This document shows positions 8,847-17,546 of a stretch of DNA of 64,000 bases, one piece after another. The position numbers and the translations under genes are program-made. Positions within the stretch are counted from its first letter, which is position 1. Each line of letters starts with the position of its first letter. The notes under the pieces are model-generated. The model saw nothing but the letters and a program-made list of their open reading frames with translations. It was not told the DNA's origin and did no database searches. Source of the stretch: Gemmatimonadota bacterium (GTDB taxonomy: Bacteria; Latescibacterota; UBA2968). The stretch is taken from the NCBI GenBank assembly GCA_026705765.1, contig JAPPAB010000054.1, positions 93,376 to 157,375 of the forward strand, given 5' to 3'.

Positions 8847-10043
8847 GTGAACATTACAGAAAATACCATCTATCCCCCAAAAGGTTATACGGCCGCCGGA
8901 CTTCATTGTGGTCTCAAAGATGGGGATGAGAAAGATCTCGCGCTTATTGTCTCTGATCGAGCGGCTTCGGCAGCGGGGATGTTTACGACCAATCGCGTGT
9001 GTGCAGCACCCGTGCATCTCAATAGGGAGCATTTGCAAAATGGACGGGCGCAGGTCGTTGTGGTTAATAGCAAAAATGCCAATGCGTGTACTGGAGACCA
9101 GGGCATGGCCGATGCGCGGCAGATGGCGCAATGGGTGGGCAGTGGATTGGATATTGCACCAGAAGACGCGCTGGTCAATTCGACGGGGGTTATTGGTGTG
9201 CCTTTGCCGATGGGATGCCTTGAAACGGGTATCCGAAATATCATTCCGCAACTCGATGTTGGGGGATGGGACGATGCTTCAGAGGCGATTATGACGACTG
9301 ATACCGTGCCGAAGAAAGCATCTGTGCGATGTGAAATAGATGGCTGTGAAATTACCATTGCCGGGATCGCCAAGGGCGCGGGTATGATTGCGCCCAATAT
9401 GGCGACTATGCTCGCTTTTGTGCTCACGGATGCAGCGCTTTCCCCAGGGGTACTCCGGGACGCGCTTTGTGAAGCTGTTACACAATCTTTTAATTGCATT
9501 ACTGTTGATGGCGATATGAGTACCAATGATACAGTTCTGGCTCTGGCAAATGGCGCGGCGAGGAAGAGCGAACTCGCAGGCGAAGACCTCTGTACCTTCC
9601 AGGACGCGCTCAATGCAGTCTGTATTAGTCTGGCCAAACAAATTGCTCGCGATGGCGAGGGGGCGACCAAACTTATCACTGTGCGCGTTGATGGTGCAGG
9701 TACCGAGGCCGATGCACGCACTGTGGGGCTGTCTGTCGCCAATTCAAATCTCGTCAAGACCGCTGTTTTTGGACGCGATCCCAATTGGGGGCGAATTTTG
9801 TGTGCAGCGGGTTATGCTGGCGTTGACATTGATCCCGACCGCACAGCCGTTTCAATGGCTGGCATCCCCATTTATGATAATGGTAGTGGTCTTCCTTTTG
9901 ACCAGGGCCACGCTATCGAAGCTCTGGGTGCTTCCGATATCGATATTGATATCAATCTGAATATCGGCGAGGCATCGGCTACCATTTATACCTGTGATCT
10001 GACTTATGATTATGTCCGTATAAATGCCGAATACACGACATGA
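8847..10043 (+). CDS. argJ: Glutamate N-acetyltransferase / ornithine acetyltransferase
   Basis: ArgJ transfers acetyl groups between N-acetylornithine and glutamate in the arginine cycle. The precursor cleaves itself before the Thr of MATML in GAGMIAPNMATMLAF, and that motif is intact. Other family motifs are NSKNANACTG, NSTGVIGVPL and GRDPNWGRIL. I chose GTG at 8847 (398 aa): GAGG lies 7 nt upstream and the protein then starts VNITENTIYPPKGYTAAG. An in-frame ATG at 8769 would add 26 residues unlike ArgJ and overlap the preceding gene. Whether it also makes N-acetylglutamate de novo cannot be told. Confidence 0.95.
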   Translation: MNITENTIYPPKGYTAAGLHCGLKDGDEKDLALIVSDRAASAAGMFTTNRVCAAPVHLNREHLQNGRAQVVVVNSKNANACTGDQGMADARQMAQWVGSGLDIAPEDALVNSTGVIGVPLPMGCLETGIRNIIPQLDVGGWDDASEAIMTTDTVPKKASVRCEIDGCEITIAGIAKGAGMIAPNMATMLAFVLTDAALSPGVLRDALCEAVTQSFNCITVDGDMSTNDTVLALANGAARKSELAGEDLCTFQDALNAVCISLAKQIARDGEGATKLITVRVDGAGTEADARTVGLSVANSNLVKTAVFGRDPNWGRILCAAGYAGVDIDPDRTAVSMAGIPIYDNGSGLPFDQGHAIEALGASDIDIDINLNIGEASATIYTCDLTYDYVRINAEYTT

Positions 10044-10070
10044 AATTTTTTGTTTTAAAGGGGCAAACGT

Positions 10071-10313
10071 ATGGACTTCAAACAAGCTGCAGAGCAACTG
10101 AGTTATATGTACAACAATGCACCGAAAGGTGAGGCCGTAACATTCATTCATTTGTTTGGAATTAAATACGCCGAAGAAATTAACGCATTAAAGGAACGCG
10201 GCGTTTCGGTTCAAGAACTGGTCAAAAAATCCGGACTTTCAGATTCATATAAGACTGAAGTCTCTAAGGGCATTAAGCTGGCAAATTATGTGAATCTAAA
10301 GACGAATCTCTAA
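10071..10313 (+). CDS. Small conserved-type hypothetical protein, possible HTH-like fold
   Basis: 80 aa, MDFKQAAEQLSYMYNNAP at the start. The second half (KYAEEINALKERGVSVQELVKKSGL...) reads like a helix-turn-helix: a helix, a turn at GV, then a recognition-like helix around LVKKSGLSDSYKTEV. There is no signal peptide or membrane segment. A short AAAGGGG-type ribosome-binding site precedes the ATG, 27 bp after argJ. I do not recognise the family with certainty; a small DNA-binding protein is possible. Confidence 0.6.
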   Translation: MDFKQAAEQLSYMYNNAPKGEAVTFIHLFGIKYAEEINALKERGVSVQELVKKSGLSDSYKTEVSKGIKLANYVNLKTNL

Positions 10314-10335
10314 AAATTGGCCGCTTTGATTGTGT

Positions 10336-10367
10336 CATCTGTGTCCATCCGTGTTCATCTGTGGTTG
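10336..10367. repeat. Second copy of the dispersed repeat arm
   Basis: 32 bp with 31 identical positions to the inverse complement of 1661-1692. It lies directly before the ATG of the aminotransferase at 10374, so any reading frame extended through it (start at 10317) is an artefact. Confidence 0.85.
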
Positions 10368-10373
10368 CTTTTT

Positions 10374-11579
10374 ATGCCCAAATCTTTCTTTACACAGCGC
10401 GTTCTCAATATTCAGGCTTCTGCGACGGTATCGGCTTTTGCCAGGGCAGGAGAACTGAGACGACAGGGCGTTGATCTCATTTCTCTCGTTGCAGGGGAAC
10501 CCGATTTTGAGACCCCTGAACATATAAGAGATGCTGCGATTCGGGCTATTAATGCGGGCCATACGCGATATACCAATCCCGCGTCGGGCATTTTCGAACT
10601 CAAAGACGCGATATGCGACAAGTTTGAGCGCGACAATAATTTGCATTATGTTCCCCCACAAATTATCGTGACGTGTGGGGCAAAACAAACGATCTTTGAT
10701 GCTATTATCGCTTTGATAGAGGAGGGGGATGAGGCCGTTATTCCCGCTCCTTATTGGACGAGTTATGCCGATCAGGTGCGCTTAATGGGTGGCAATCCGA
10801 TCATTGTGCCTACTACGCAAGATTCGGATTTTTGCATGACGGCACAGCAACTCCAGGATGCCATTACTTCGAGAACAAAATTTGTGCTCTTAAACAGTCC
10901 CTGTAATCCCACGGGAAGTGTTTATACTCGTGAGAACCTGAATGCATTGGCCGATGTGATTGCGGGTGCTAATATTTATGTGATTGCCGATGAAATCTAC
11001 GAAAAGCTTCTCTACGGAGATGCCGAGCATGTGTCTATTGCCGCTTTGTTGCCCGAGTTGGCAGATAAAACGCTGACTGTCAATGGGGTATCAAAATCCT
11101 ATGCGATGACCGGATGGCGCGTTGGGTATGGCGCAGGTCCCCAGAATTTGATTGACCTTATGATTAAGGTGCAGACTCAGGAGACCACGAATACGTGTTC
11201 GATTTCCCAATACGCCGCGCTGGAGGCTCTTACAGGACCCCAAGATTGTGTCGAAGTGATGCGGCGTGCTTATGTTAAACGACGCAATCAAATTGTTTCT
11301 CGTCTCAATCAGATGCCGAGCGTATCTTGCAATATGCCCCGGGGCGCGTTTTATGTTTTTCCCGATATCTCTGAATACATTGGCAAGTCGTCATCTTGCG
11401 GGCGTATTGACAGCGATGTCGAGCTTTGCAATTTTCTGCTTGAAGAAGCGCGTGTTGCCTGCGTTCCCGGCACGGGTTTTGGAGCGCCGGGGTATCTGCG
11501 GTTTTCGTATGCTGCGTCACCCGAGCATATCGCCCGGGGCATGGACCGCATTGAAGCGGCTTTGACCGCACTTTTATAA
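10374..11579 (+). CDS. Aspartate/aromatic-type aminotransferase (class I)
   Basis: PLP-dependent transaminase of 401 aa. Substrate-binding start FTQRVLNIQASATVSAFARAG, SLVAGEPDFETPEHI, the NSPCNPTGSVY motif, DEIYEKLLYG and the PLP lysine K241 in NGVSKSYAMTGWRVG are those of AspB/AspC class Ib enzymes; C-terminal LRFSYAAS carries the carboxylate-binding Arg. Aspartate plus 2-oxoglutarate is the likely substrate pair; prephenate amination is possible in this subfamily. The ATG at 10374 is preferred because the upstream in-frame extension is repeat sequence. It follows the small hypothetical gene and lies 13 bp upstream of accA. Confidence 0.88.
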   Translation: MPKSFFTQRVLNIQASATVSAFARAGELRRQGVDLISLVAGEPDFETPEHIRDAAIRAINAGHTRYTNPASGIFELKDAICDKFERDNNLHYVPPQIIVTCGAKQTIFDAIIALIEEGDEAVIPAPYWTSYADQVRLMGGNPIIVPTTQDSDFCMTAQQLQDAITSRTKFVLLNSPCNPTGSVYTRENLNALADVIAGANIYVIADEIYEKLLYGDAEHVSIAALLPELADKTLTVNGVSKSYAMTGWRVGYGAGPQNLIDLMIKVQTQETTNTCSISQYAALEALTGPQDCVEVMRRAYVKRRNQIVSRLNQMPSVSCNMPRGAFYVFPDISEYIGKSSSCGRIDSDVELCNFLLEEARVACVPGTGFGAPGYLRFSYAASPEHIARGMDRIEAALTALL

Positions 11580-11592
11580 AGGACGATCATTC

Positions 11593-12561
11593 ATGAGCGA
11601 CCGATCTTATCTCGATTTTGAACAGCCACTGGCCGAGTTGGAGGAGAAAATCGCCGCGCTTCGGAAACGAGCCAAAGCGGAAGGTCTGGATGTTACTGAT
11701 GCAATTGAAGTTCTCGAGAAACGCCACGCGAAACTCGAACGCGAGATTTTTCGCAATCTCACGCGATGGCAAAAATACCAGCTGTCGCGCCACCCTCAGC
11801 GGCCTTATTCGCTGGACTATATCGACCGTATAACGTCTGATTTTATTGAACTACATGGGGATCGTTGTAGTGGAAATGATCAGGCGATTGTCGGGGGATT
11901 GGCGTATTTTGAAGGCCAACCCATCGTCGTTATCGGGCAACAAAAAGGGCGCAATACACGCGAGAATCTCAAGCGCAATTTTGGCCTTCCCCATCCTGAA
12001 GGATATCGCAAAGCCCTGAGGTTGATGCAATTGGCTGCCAAATTTGGTCGGCCCGTGCTTTGTATGATCGATACGCCGGGCGCGTTTCCAGGACTGGCCT
12101 CGGAACAGCGAAGCATATCAGAAGCCATTGCTCGTAACCTTTTTGAGATGGCACGGCTACCTGTTCCCATTGTCGTTGCTATTATAGGTGAGGGTGCGAG
12201 CGGGGGGGCACTGGGTATTGGGGTGGGAGACCAAATACTCATGCTCGAAAATGCCTGGTATTCCGTGATCAATCCCGAGTCCTGTTCGCTCATTCTCTGG
12301 CGCAACCGCGACAAACGCACCGAAGCCGCAGAAGCCATGAAAATTTCGGCTGATGATCTCCTGGACCTCGGTGTCATTGACAGCATTGTGCCAGAGCCTT
12401 ATGGGGGAGCACATCGCAACTTTGATCTGGTCGCGCAAAATCTCAAAGAAGCCGTTTCAGACGCTTTTGCAGAGATTGTTAAAATACCCGCTGAAAATCT
12501 TCCAAAATTGCGGGTTGAAAAATTCAATCGGATGGGGATTTGGGAAGAATCTCATAGATAG
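11593..12561 (+). CDS. accA: Acetyl-CoA carboxylase carboxyltransferase, alpha subunit
   Basis: Alpha subunit of the carboxyltransferase that makes malonyl-CoA with AccD. 322 aa, the normal length. The N-terminal LDFEQPLAELEEKIAALRK helix, HPQRPYSLDYI, GDRCSGNDQAIVGG, PHPEGYRKALRLM and EGASGGALGIGVGD are AccA hallmarks. The ATG at 11593 follows the aminotransferase by 13 bp with AAAGGA upstream. accD is not in the window. A 487-bp gap with an RNA gene follows. Confidence 0.97.
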   Translation: MSDRSYLDFEQPLAELEEKIAALRKRAKAEGLDVTDAIEVLEKRHAKLEREIFRNLTRWQKYQLSRHPQRPYSLDYIDRITSDFIELHGDRCSGNDQAIVGGLAYFEGQPIVVIGQQKGRNTRENLKRNFGLPHPEGYRKALRLMQLAAKFGRPVLCMIDTPGAFPGLASEQRSISEAIARNLFEMARLPVPIVVAIIGEGASGGALGIGVGDQILMLENAWYSVINPESCSLILWRNRDKRTEAAEAMKISADDLLDLGVIDSIVPEPYGGAHRNFDLVAQNLKEAVSDAFAEIVKIPAENLPKLRVEKFNRMGIWEESHR

Positions 12562-12695
12562 CGAGATCGTACATTCAGCCCGAATATCCGTGCGAGAAAA
12601 TCCCGTAAAATTTTTTTTAGATAGCAATGTTATTAAGTTTCAAGACCTTATTTCAATCACTCAAAAAAAAACGACATTAAAGGGCAATTTAGTAG

Positions 12696-12724
12696 TTGAC
12701 GAGCGGACTTTCACTATATATATT
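12696..12724 (+). promoter_or_regulatory. Sigma70-type promoter upstream of the candidate 6S RNA
   Basis: TTGACG (12696-12701), 17-bp spacer, TATATT (12719-12724); transcription would start near 12731. A second -10-like TATTTT at 12784-12789 would start the RNA at its folded 5-prime end near 12796 but lacks a good -35. The stretch 12562-12695 shows no gene or terminator that I can support. Confidence 0.65.
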
Positions 12725-12795
12725 CTATGTGTGCATCGGAAGAAATTTCTGATGTATCTTTATATTTTTAATATGGTTATAGGTATTTTTATATT

Positions 12796-12991
12796 AGGTG
12801 GATGGAGGTTGCTCTAACCTTCCAGCCCTGAATTGGTCCAGGAGGAATTTGGGTTGGCCTTTAACGGTCAAACTATGGTATTACCGGGGGAGATAATACT
12901 ATGGTACTGGCCGACAACTGAAGAAACCACATCCCTATTTTGGTGCACCCCAATCAGCGAAGGTTGATGGGAAAGACCCCTTCATCCACCT
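12796..12991 (+). ncRNA. ssrS: Candidate 6S RNA (about 196 nt, self-closing rod)
   Basis: The two ends pair: 12796-12808 with 12979-12991 (13 bp, one G-U). Inside are AACCUUC 12816-12822 with GAAGGUU 12959-12965, and AUUGG 12832-12836 with CCAAU 12950-12954. Then comes a large open bubble (12837-12852 facing 12919-12949), followed by an apical arm: GUUG 12853-12856 with CAAC 12915-12918, GGUCA 12866-12870 with UGGCC 12908-12912, and 12873-12883 with 12894-12904 (11 pairs). Length, closing stem, central bubble and bulged apical arm match 6S RNA, which binds RNA polymerase. A terminator follows at once. No long protein frame fits the region. The assignment is by architecture; another long structured RNA is possible. 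Confidence 0.6.
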
Positions 12992-12995
12992 CAAC

Positions 12996-13026
12996 AAAAA
13001 AGCGATCCTATTTGGATCGCTTTTTT
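12996..13026. terminator. Bidirectional intrinsic terminator between the RNA gene and comEC
   Basis: AGCGATCC (13001-13008) pairs with GGATCGCT (13014-13021) around a 5-nt loop, flanked by A5 upstream and T5 downstream, so it works on both strands. It separates the rightward RNA from the leftward comEC, whose stop is at 13049. Confidence 0.9.
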
Positions 13027-13048
13027 CTTTGTTTTTGCCCAACAATGC

Positions 13049-15421
13049 CTAAGGTTCATTATTCTTTATCCACGGCACGATATCGATGTGTCCGCGATCT
13101 ATTCTCACCGCGATTGCACCCGAATGATCGGTTCGCCAAATTTGTATCCCCATCTCGTGAAAGCGCTGCACAACTTCTGGCGAAGGATGCCGAAACTTAT
13201 TGTTTTTTCCGCATGATATGGCCGCAACGCTGGGATTGACACCCGCGAGAAACTCGGGTGTCGAAGAAGTGCGCGAGCCGTGGTGCGCTGCTTTGAGGAT
13301 ATCTGAGCGCAGGCGAGGTCCCCAGCGCATCAGGTCGCCATCTGTCTCGTGCTCTATGTCTCCGGTCAATAATATCGATGTTCCCCGATAGACGATTCGA
13401 ATGACGACCGAACCGTTGTTCACGCCATCAGGTGCCGGTCCCGAGTTGGAAACATAAGCCGGTGTCGGATGCAGTACCAAACCGCCAATACCCACCAGAC
13501 TATCTCCCGCAGCCACAGTATGATATTTGATGCCTTGTGTCTTTACGACCTCTTGAAGCCGTTTGCCTGTAAAAGAATTGACGTGCTGTCCCGCATCGAG
13601 ATAATGACCTACCGACATTTGTTCCAAAACGGAGATCAGGCCGCCAATATGATCGGCATGTGGATGAGATCCAACCACGACATCGATGTGGTCAATACTC
13701 TGACTTTTGAGAAATGGCAGAATCACGCGTTTTCCCATGTCGGTGTATTGCGTGCGAATACCACCATCGACCAGGAGTGTTAGCCCATTCGGGTATTTGC
13801 AAAAAATAGCGTCGCCCTGACCGACATCGAGAAAATAGACTTCAAGGGCTGACTCTGTTTGCCAGATATTTTTCCAAATCCCGATATTTGCCAGAACAAG
13901 GGCGATTATGAGACAATAGGTACTCCAGAGGCGTCTGGCAGTCGGGTGAATCAGAGGTATCAGGACCAGATAAATTGCAAAGATAACCCAGGAAGGACGC
14001 GCTATTTCAAAGGCAGCCCACTCTGGTTCGGCCATAAATTCTGTACATTTGATTGCCGTGCTCAAAATGAGCCAATTCGCGGCGTTTAATACCGTCGCTA
14101 TGGGTTCCCAACAGGCGAAAGCCAATACCGTCAGGAGTCCCAGTCCAACGCCAATACCTATGAGCGGTACGACAATTAAATTTGCAATCAAGCCAATGAT
14201 CGATACCAGCCCAAAATATGCCACAATAAAGGGAAGGGTCGTTGCTTGAGCAGCGAGAGAAACAGCCAGCGGCCCTGCGATACAGGTATCGTACCATCCC
14301 TTTTTTCGGGGCAACAAATCGCGCAGTGGCCGATAAAAGATTAAAATGCCGCCTGTGGCTACAAATGATAGTTGAAAACCCACATCGAATAAATCCTGTG
14401 GTCGAGCGATTAACAACCCCAAACCCGCTATGCCCAGGATGTTTCCACCGTCTATATCGCGTTGTCCCACCAGGCCCAGGAGTGCCACACAGCCCATTGT
14501 CGAAGCGCGCACGACTGAAGGTGGCAACCCGGTTATCAGCGCGTAAAATACCAGCGCGCAGATTGTCAATGCAGCAGTGATACCTCGCCCGATTCCCAGT
14601 ATCTTTAGCGAGAAAAATACAGCTCCAGCAATCAATCCCACGTGAAGTCCAGACACCGCTAAGACGTGATTGACACCCGTTTGCGTGAATGCGGTTTTGA
14701 CTTCTTCGGGCACGGCGTGCTTTGCACCCAAAAGCACCCCTTTTAAGAGGCCAGCAGGCCCGCCGGAAAGGTTCTGCTCAATTGCCTGGCGAATGAGATT
14801 TCTGACGGGTAATACGATCTGCGCCCACCAGTCATCTTTTTCCCGTTGATGTGCAAGAATCTGAGAGGGCTTTTGCACCGTGCCCAGAGCATCTATGCCC
14901 CTTCGCTTCAGGAATTCTCGGTAATCAAATGCGCCCGGATTTCGCGGGGGATCCGGTTGATAAAGCTGGATTTGCAATTGCATTCGATCCCTGTAGGTGG
15001 GTAATGCAGTGTCCGCTTTAAACCTGATTAGTGCCCTGCCACTTACAGCGCGTACCGTGTCCTGGACGACGAGTTGAAGTACGTCAAAGACGATGCGATA
15101 ATCGCCGTTGATGTTTTCGGGGTCCGATGAGACCAGTCCCTCGACTTCGACAAGTGTGCGGTCTGCAGGTAAGAACTGGGCAAAGTGATCTACAGCGCGT
15201 TCCAGGCTCTGCGCGCTTCTCAATGTACCCAGCAAAATGAGAAGGCTCGCAAAAAGGATGCTCATTTTTCCCTTATTCCATTGCCACCAAAGCCCCGCGC
15301 CACAAATGCAAATAACACCAAAGGCACAGAGCATGGTGGGGACTGGGAACACCCCAATATACCTGTGTAAGCCGATTCCCAAAGCAAAGTACAGCGCAGT
15401 CCACAATGCGGGTCTTCTCAT
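13049..15421 (-). CDS. comEC: ComEC/Rec2 DNA-uptake channel
   Basis: Inner-membrane channel for single-stranded DNA uptake in natural transformation. 790 aa from the ATG at 15421, which has AAAGGA 6 nt upstream; a longer frame starting at 15466 is less likely. Order: N-terminal membrane segments with a DUF4131-type soluble region, the Competence domain (SGGPAGLLKGVLLGAKHAVP, FTQTGVNHVLAVSGLHVGLI) with many helices, then a C-terminal metallo-beta-lactamase-like domain (LDVGQGDAIFCKYPNGLTLL, GSHPHADHIGG). The full architecture is present. It converges with the RNA gene and diverges from truA across a short promoter region. Confidence 0.93.
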   Translation of the reverse strand: MRRPALWTALYFALGIGLHRYIGVFPVPTMLCAFGVICICGAGLWWQWNKGKMSILFASLLILLGTLRSAQSLERAVDHFAQFLPADRTLVEVEGLVSSDPENINGDYRIVFDVLQLVVQDTVRAVSGRALIRFKADTALPTYRDRMQLQIQLYQPDPPRNPGAFDYREFLKRRGIDALGTVQKPSQILAHQREKDDWWAQIVLPVRNLIRQAIEQNLSGGPAGLLKGVLLGAKHAVPEEVKTAFTQTGVNHVLAVSGLHVGLIAGAVFFSLKILGIGRGITAALTICALVFYALITGLPPSVVRASTMGCVALLGLVGQRDIDGGNILGIAGLGLLIARPQDLFDVGFQLSFVATGGILIFYRPLRDLLPRKKGWYDTCIAGPLAVSLAAQATTLPFIVAYFGLVSIIGLIANLIVVPLIGIGVGLGLLTVLAFACWEPIATVLNAANWLILSTAIKCTEFMAEPEWAAFEIARPSWVIFAIYLVLIPLIHPTARRLWSTYCLIIALVLANIGIWKNIWQTESALEVYFLDVGQGDAIFCKYPNGLTLLVDGGIRTQYTDMGKRVILPFLKSQSIDHIDVVVGSHPHADHIGGLISVLEQMSVGHYLDAGQHVNSFTGKRLQEVVKTQGIKYHTVAAGDSLVGIGGLVLHPTPAYVSNSGPAPDGVNNGSVVIRIVYRGTSILLTGDIEHETDGDLMRWGPRLRSDILKAAHHGSRTSSTPEFLAGVNPSVAAISCGKNNKFRHPSPEVVQRFHEMGIQIWRTDHSGAIAVRIDRGHIDIVPWIKNNEP

Positions 15422-15545
15422 GATTTTTCCTTTCTCGAACCCGTATTGTGGCAATTTTCGTGCCATCTCTCATGGCGTGCTTATTTCGCTATTTGTGGAA
15501 AGAATTGTTCACTTGTCTGAAAAAAATGTTTCCCCCTTTTCGTCA

Positions 15546-15574
15546 TTGACTTTACCCATGTGAGATGGTATATT
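15546..15574 (+). promoter_or_regulatory. Promoter of the truA-htrA-pssA-tatA-gatAB unit
   Basis: TTGACT (15546-15551), 17-bp spacer, TATATT (15569-15574); start near 15581. An ATG at 15565 inside the -10 region cannot be translated from this transcript, which supports truA starting at 15664. Confidence 0.7.
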
Positions 15575-15663
15575 TGCAAAACTATTCGAAACTGAGTTTT
15601 AACTGTATGCTTTTTGTGGGCGTTGGGATCGTTCTCTCTTCGCGTTTGGTGCGGGCCGTTATC

Positions 15664-16404
15664 ATGCAGATTCGCCTGACGCTCGAATACGATGGAACCG
15701 ACTTTAAGGGCTGGCAAATTCAGCCCGACCAGCGCACGGTCCAAGGCGACCTTCAGGCACGCCTTGAGCAACTCTATGGTGCACCGATCCCGGTTACGGC
15801 GTCTGGTCGCACAGATGCGGGCGTTCACGCACTCGGGCAGGTTGTCAATTTCACGCCCACGCGCGATATTTCGCTCGATCGTCTGCAGCACGCGCTCAAT
15901 GGCATGTTGCCGCCCGATGTTGCCGTCAAGAGGGCCGATTATGTCGGTCTTGACTTTCACGCGCGTTTTGATGCCCAGCGCCGCCATTATTTTTATCGCA
16001 TCCGATATAATAAACAGCCCATCGGCCGGCACTATGCGTGGTATATACGTCGCAAACTCGACCTGGATGTGATAAAACGGGCGAGCGAAACTCTCATTGG
16101 TCGGCATGACTTCACGTCCTTTTGCGTGGCGGCCGATGAAAAAGAAAATCGAGTCTGTCAGGTCTATACCTGCGATTGGCAACAGCAGGGTGACGAACTC
16201 ACATTTCATATTTCCGGTGATCGCTTTTTACGCGCAATGGTGCGCAGTATCGTTGGCACCCTCGTAGAAATGGGCCGAGGGGCGCGACCAGCCGAATCTA
16301 TGCGCGATATTCTCTGTGCTCGCAACCGCCAAAGTGCCGGAGAATCCGCTCCTGCCCAGGGCTTGTTTCTCGAAAGGGTGATTTACGACGATGAACTCCC
16401 GTGA
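15664..16404 (+). CDS. truA: tRNA pseudouridine(38-40) synthase
   Basis: Makes pseudouridine in the anticodon arm of many tRNAs. 246 aa starting MQIRLTLEYDGTDFKGWQIQ, the standard TruA opening. The catalytic Asp is D51 in ASGRTDAGVHALGQ. HARFDAQRRHYFYRI and the C-terminal FLRAMVRSIVGTLVEMG are also typical. A longer frame from 15565 adds 33 unrelated residues and overlaps the promoter, so it is not used. The stop overlaps the start region of the protease gene. Confidence 0.95.
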   Translation: MQIRLTLEYDGTDFKGWQIQPDQRTVQGDLQARLEQLYGAPIPVTASGRTDAGVHALGQVVNFTPTRDISLDRLQHALNGMLPPDVAVKRADYVGLDFHARFDAQRRHYFYRIRYNKQPIGRHYAWYIRRKLDLDVIKRASETLIGRHDFTSFCVAADEKENRVCQVYTCDWQQQGDELTFHISGDRFLRAMVRSIVGTLVEMGRGARPAESMRDILCARNRQSAGESAPAQGLFLERVIYDDELP

Positions 16405-17525
16405 GGATGAGTGCCGTGAAGCACCCTCTGCTGATTTTGCTATTGGGCCTGTGCATTGGCCTGGCATTATTTCCCTTGCTCAATCGGTCTTCGTCCAACA
16501 CGAGCGCGGTGAGCACAAGTATTGAGACGTCGCGCCGAAATGCCATTGTTCGAGCGATTGAAAATGTGGCGCCAGCAGTCGTTAGCATCAATACGGTTTA
16601 CGATCGGGATTATCCCCGATATCCCGATCGTTTTTTTGAACCCTTTGAGCCTTTTTCCGACAGGCAGCGGATTCCCGGAGTTGGCTCGGGGTTCGTGATT
16701 CAGACCGATGGTTATATTCTGACCAGCAGCCATGTTGTCGATGGTGCTCAGGAAATTTTTGTAATCTTTCCCGACGGTCGTCGCTTTGATGTTCTCGACG
16801 TTTTTATAGATCGCCAATGGGACCTCGCAGTTGTGCAGATTGATGCCGATAGCCTCTATGTCCCCGAGATTGGGACATCTGAGAGCGTTATTATTGGCGA
16901 ATGGGCGATCGCGCTTGGAAATCCTTTTGGCTTGCACTTTGAAGATCTCAATCCCACCGTTACGGTTGGTGTTATCAGTGCAGTAGATCGCATTGTTCGT
17001 CCGGAACAAAATGAACGCGCCTACAAAGGCATGATTCAAACGGATGCTTCAATTAACCCGGGCAACAGCGGCGGCCCTCTGGTGAATAGTCTCGGTCGCG
17101 TTATTGGCGTTAATTCATTTATTTTTTCACAGGGCGGGTCGTTGGGTATCGGTTTTGCCGTGCCTATTGACCGCGCAATCCAGGTGGCCTGTCAGCTCAT
17201 TGACCAGGGTAGTCGCGAGTTCTGGACCGGGCTGGATATTCACAATCTCAACTCGCACATTGCTCGCACCCTGGGGGTTCAGACACTGAAAGGTGTTTTG
17301 ATTACCGTCGTTGATCCCCTCAGCCCGGGTGAAAGCGCTGGTTTGTTGCCTGGCGATGTGATTGTGATGGTCAACGATAAACATACAAGTAGTGCAGATG
17401 ATGTCGTAGATGCTTTTCGGTACGCGGCTGTTGGCGATATATTTAATCTCAAAATTATGCGTGGTCGGGGAGGCCGCGTATTTGATACCCAACTCGTCTT
17501 AGAAGCCGACCCGCGCAACGAGTAA
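16401..17525 (+). CDS. HtrA/DegQ-type periplasmic serine protease with one PDZ domain
   Basis: 374 aa from GTG 16401; ATG 16407 and GTG 16416 are alternative starts, and GTG 16416 has GAGG at a better 9-nt spacing. An N-terminal membrane anchor or signal (HPLLILLLGLCIGLALFPLL) precedes a trypsin-like domain with the triad H111 (SSHVVDGA), D141 (QWDLAVVQID) and S223 (NPGNSGGPL). A single PDZ domain lies at the C-terminus (about residues 280-370). One PDZ and a retained anchor resemble DegS-like or HhoA-like proteases. It acts in envelope protein quality control and overlaps truA by 4 nt. Confidence 0.9.
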   Translation: MRMSAVKHPLLILLLGLCIGLALFPLLNRSSSNTSAVSTSIETSRRNAIVRAIENVAPAVVSINTVYDRDYPRYPDRFFEPFEPFSDRQRIPGVGSGFVIQTDGYILTSSHVVDGAQEIFVIFPDGRRFDVLDVFIDRQWDLAVVQIDADSLYVPEIGTSESVIIGEWAIALGNPFGLHFEDLNPTVTVGVISAVDRIVRPEQNERAYKGMIQTDASINPGNSGGPLVNSLGRVIGVNSFIFSQGGSLGIGFAVPIDRAIQVACQLIDQGSREFWTGLDIHNLNSHIARTLGVQTLKGVLITVVDPLSPGESAGLLPGDVIVMVNDKHTSSADDVVDAFRYAAVGDIFNLKIMRGRGGRVFDTQLVLEADPRNE

Positions 17526-17546
17526 TCCCCGATTGGAGTCGTGTCA

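Noticed and set aside
12353..12817. 154-aa frame overlapping the accA end
   Set aside because: It overlaps accA in another frame, lacks motifs and runs into the structured RNA region.
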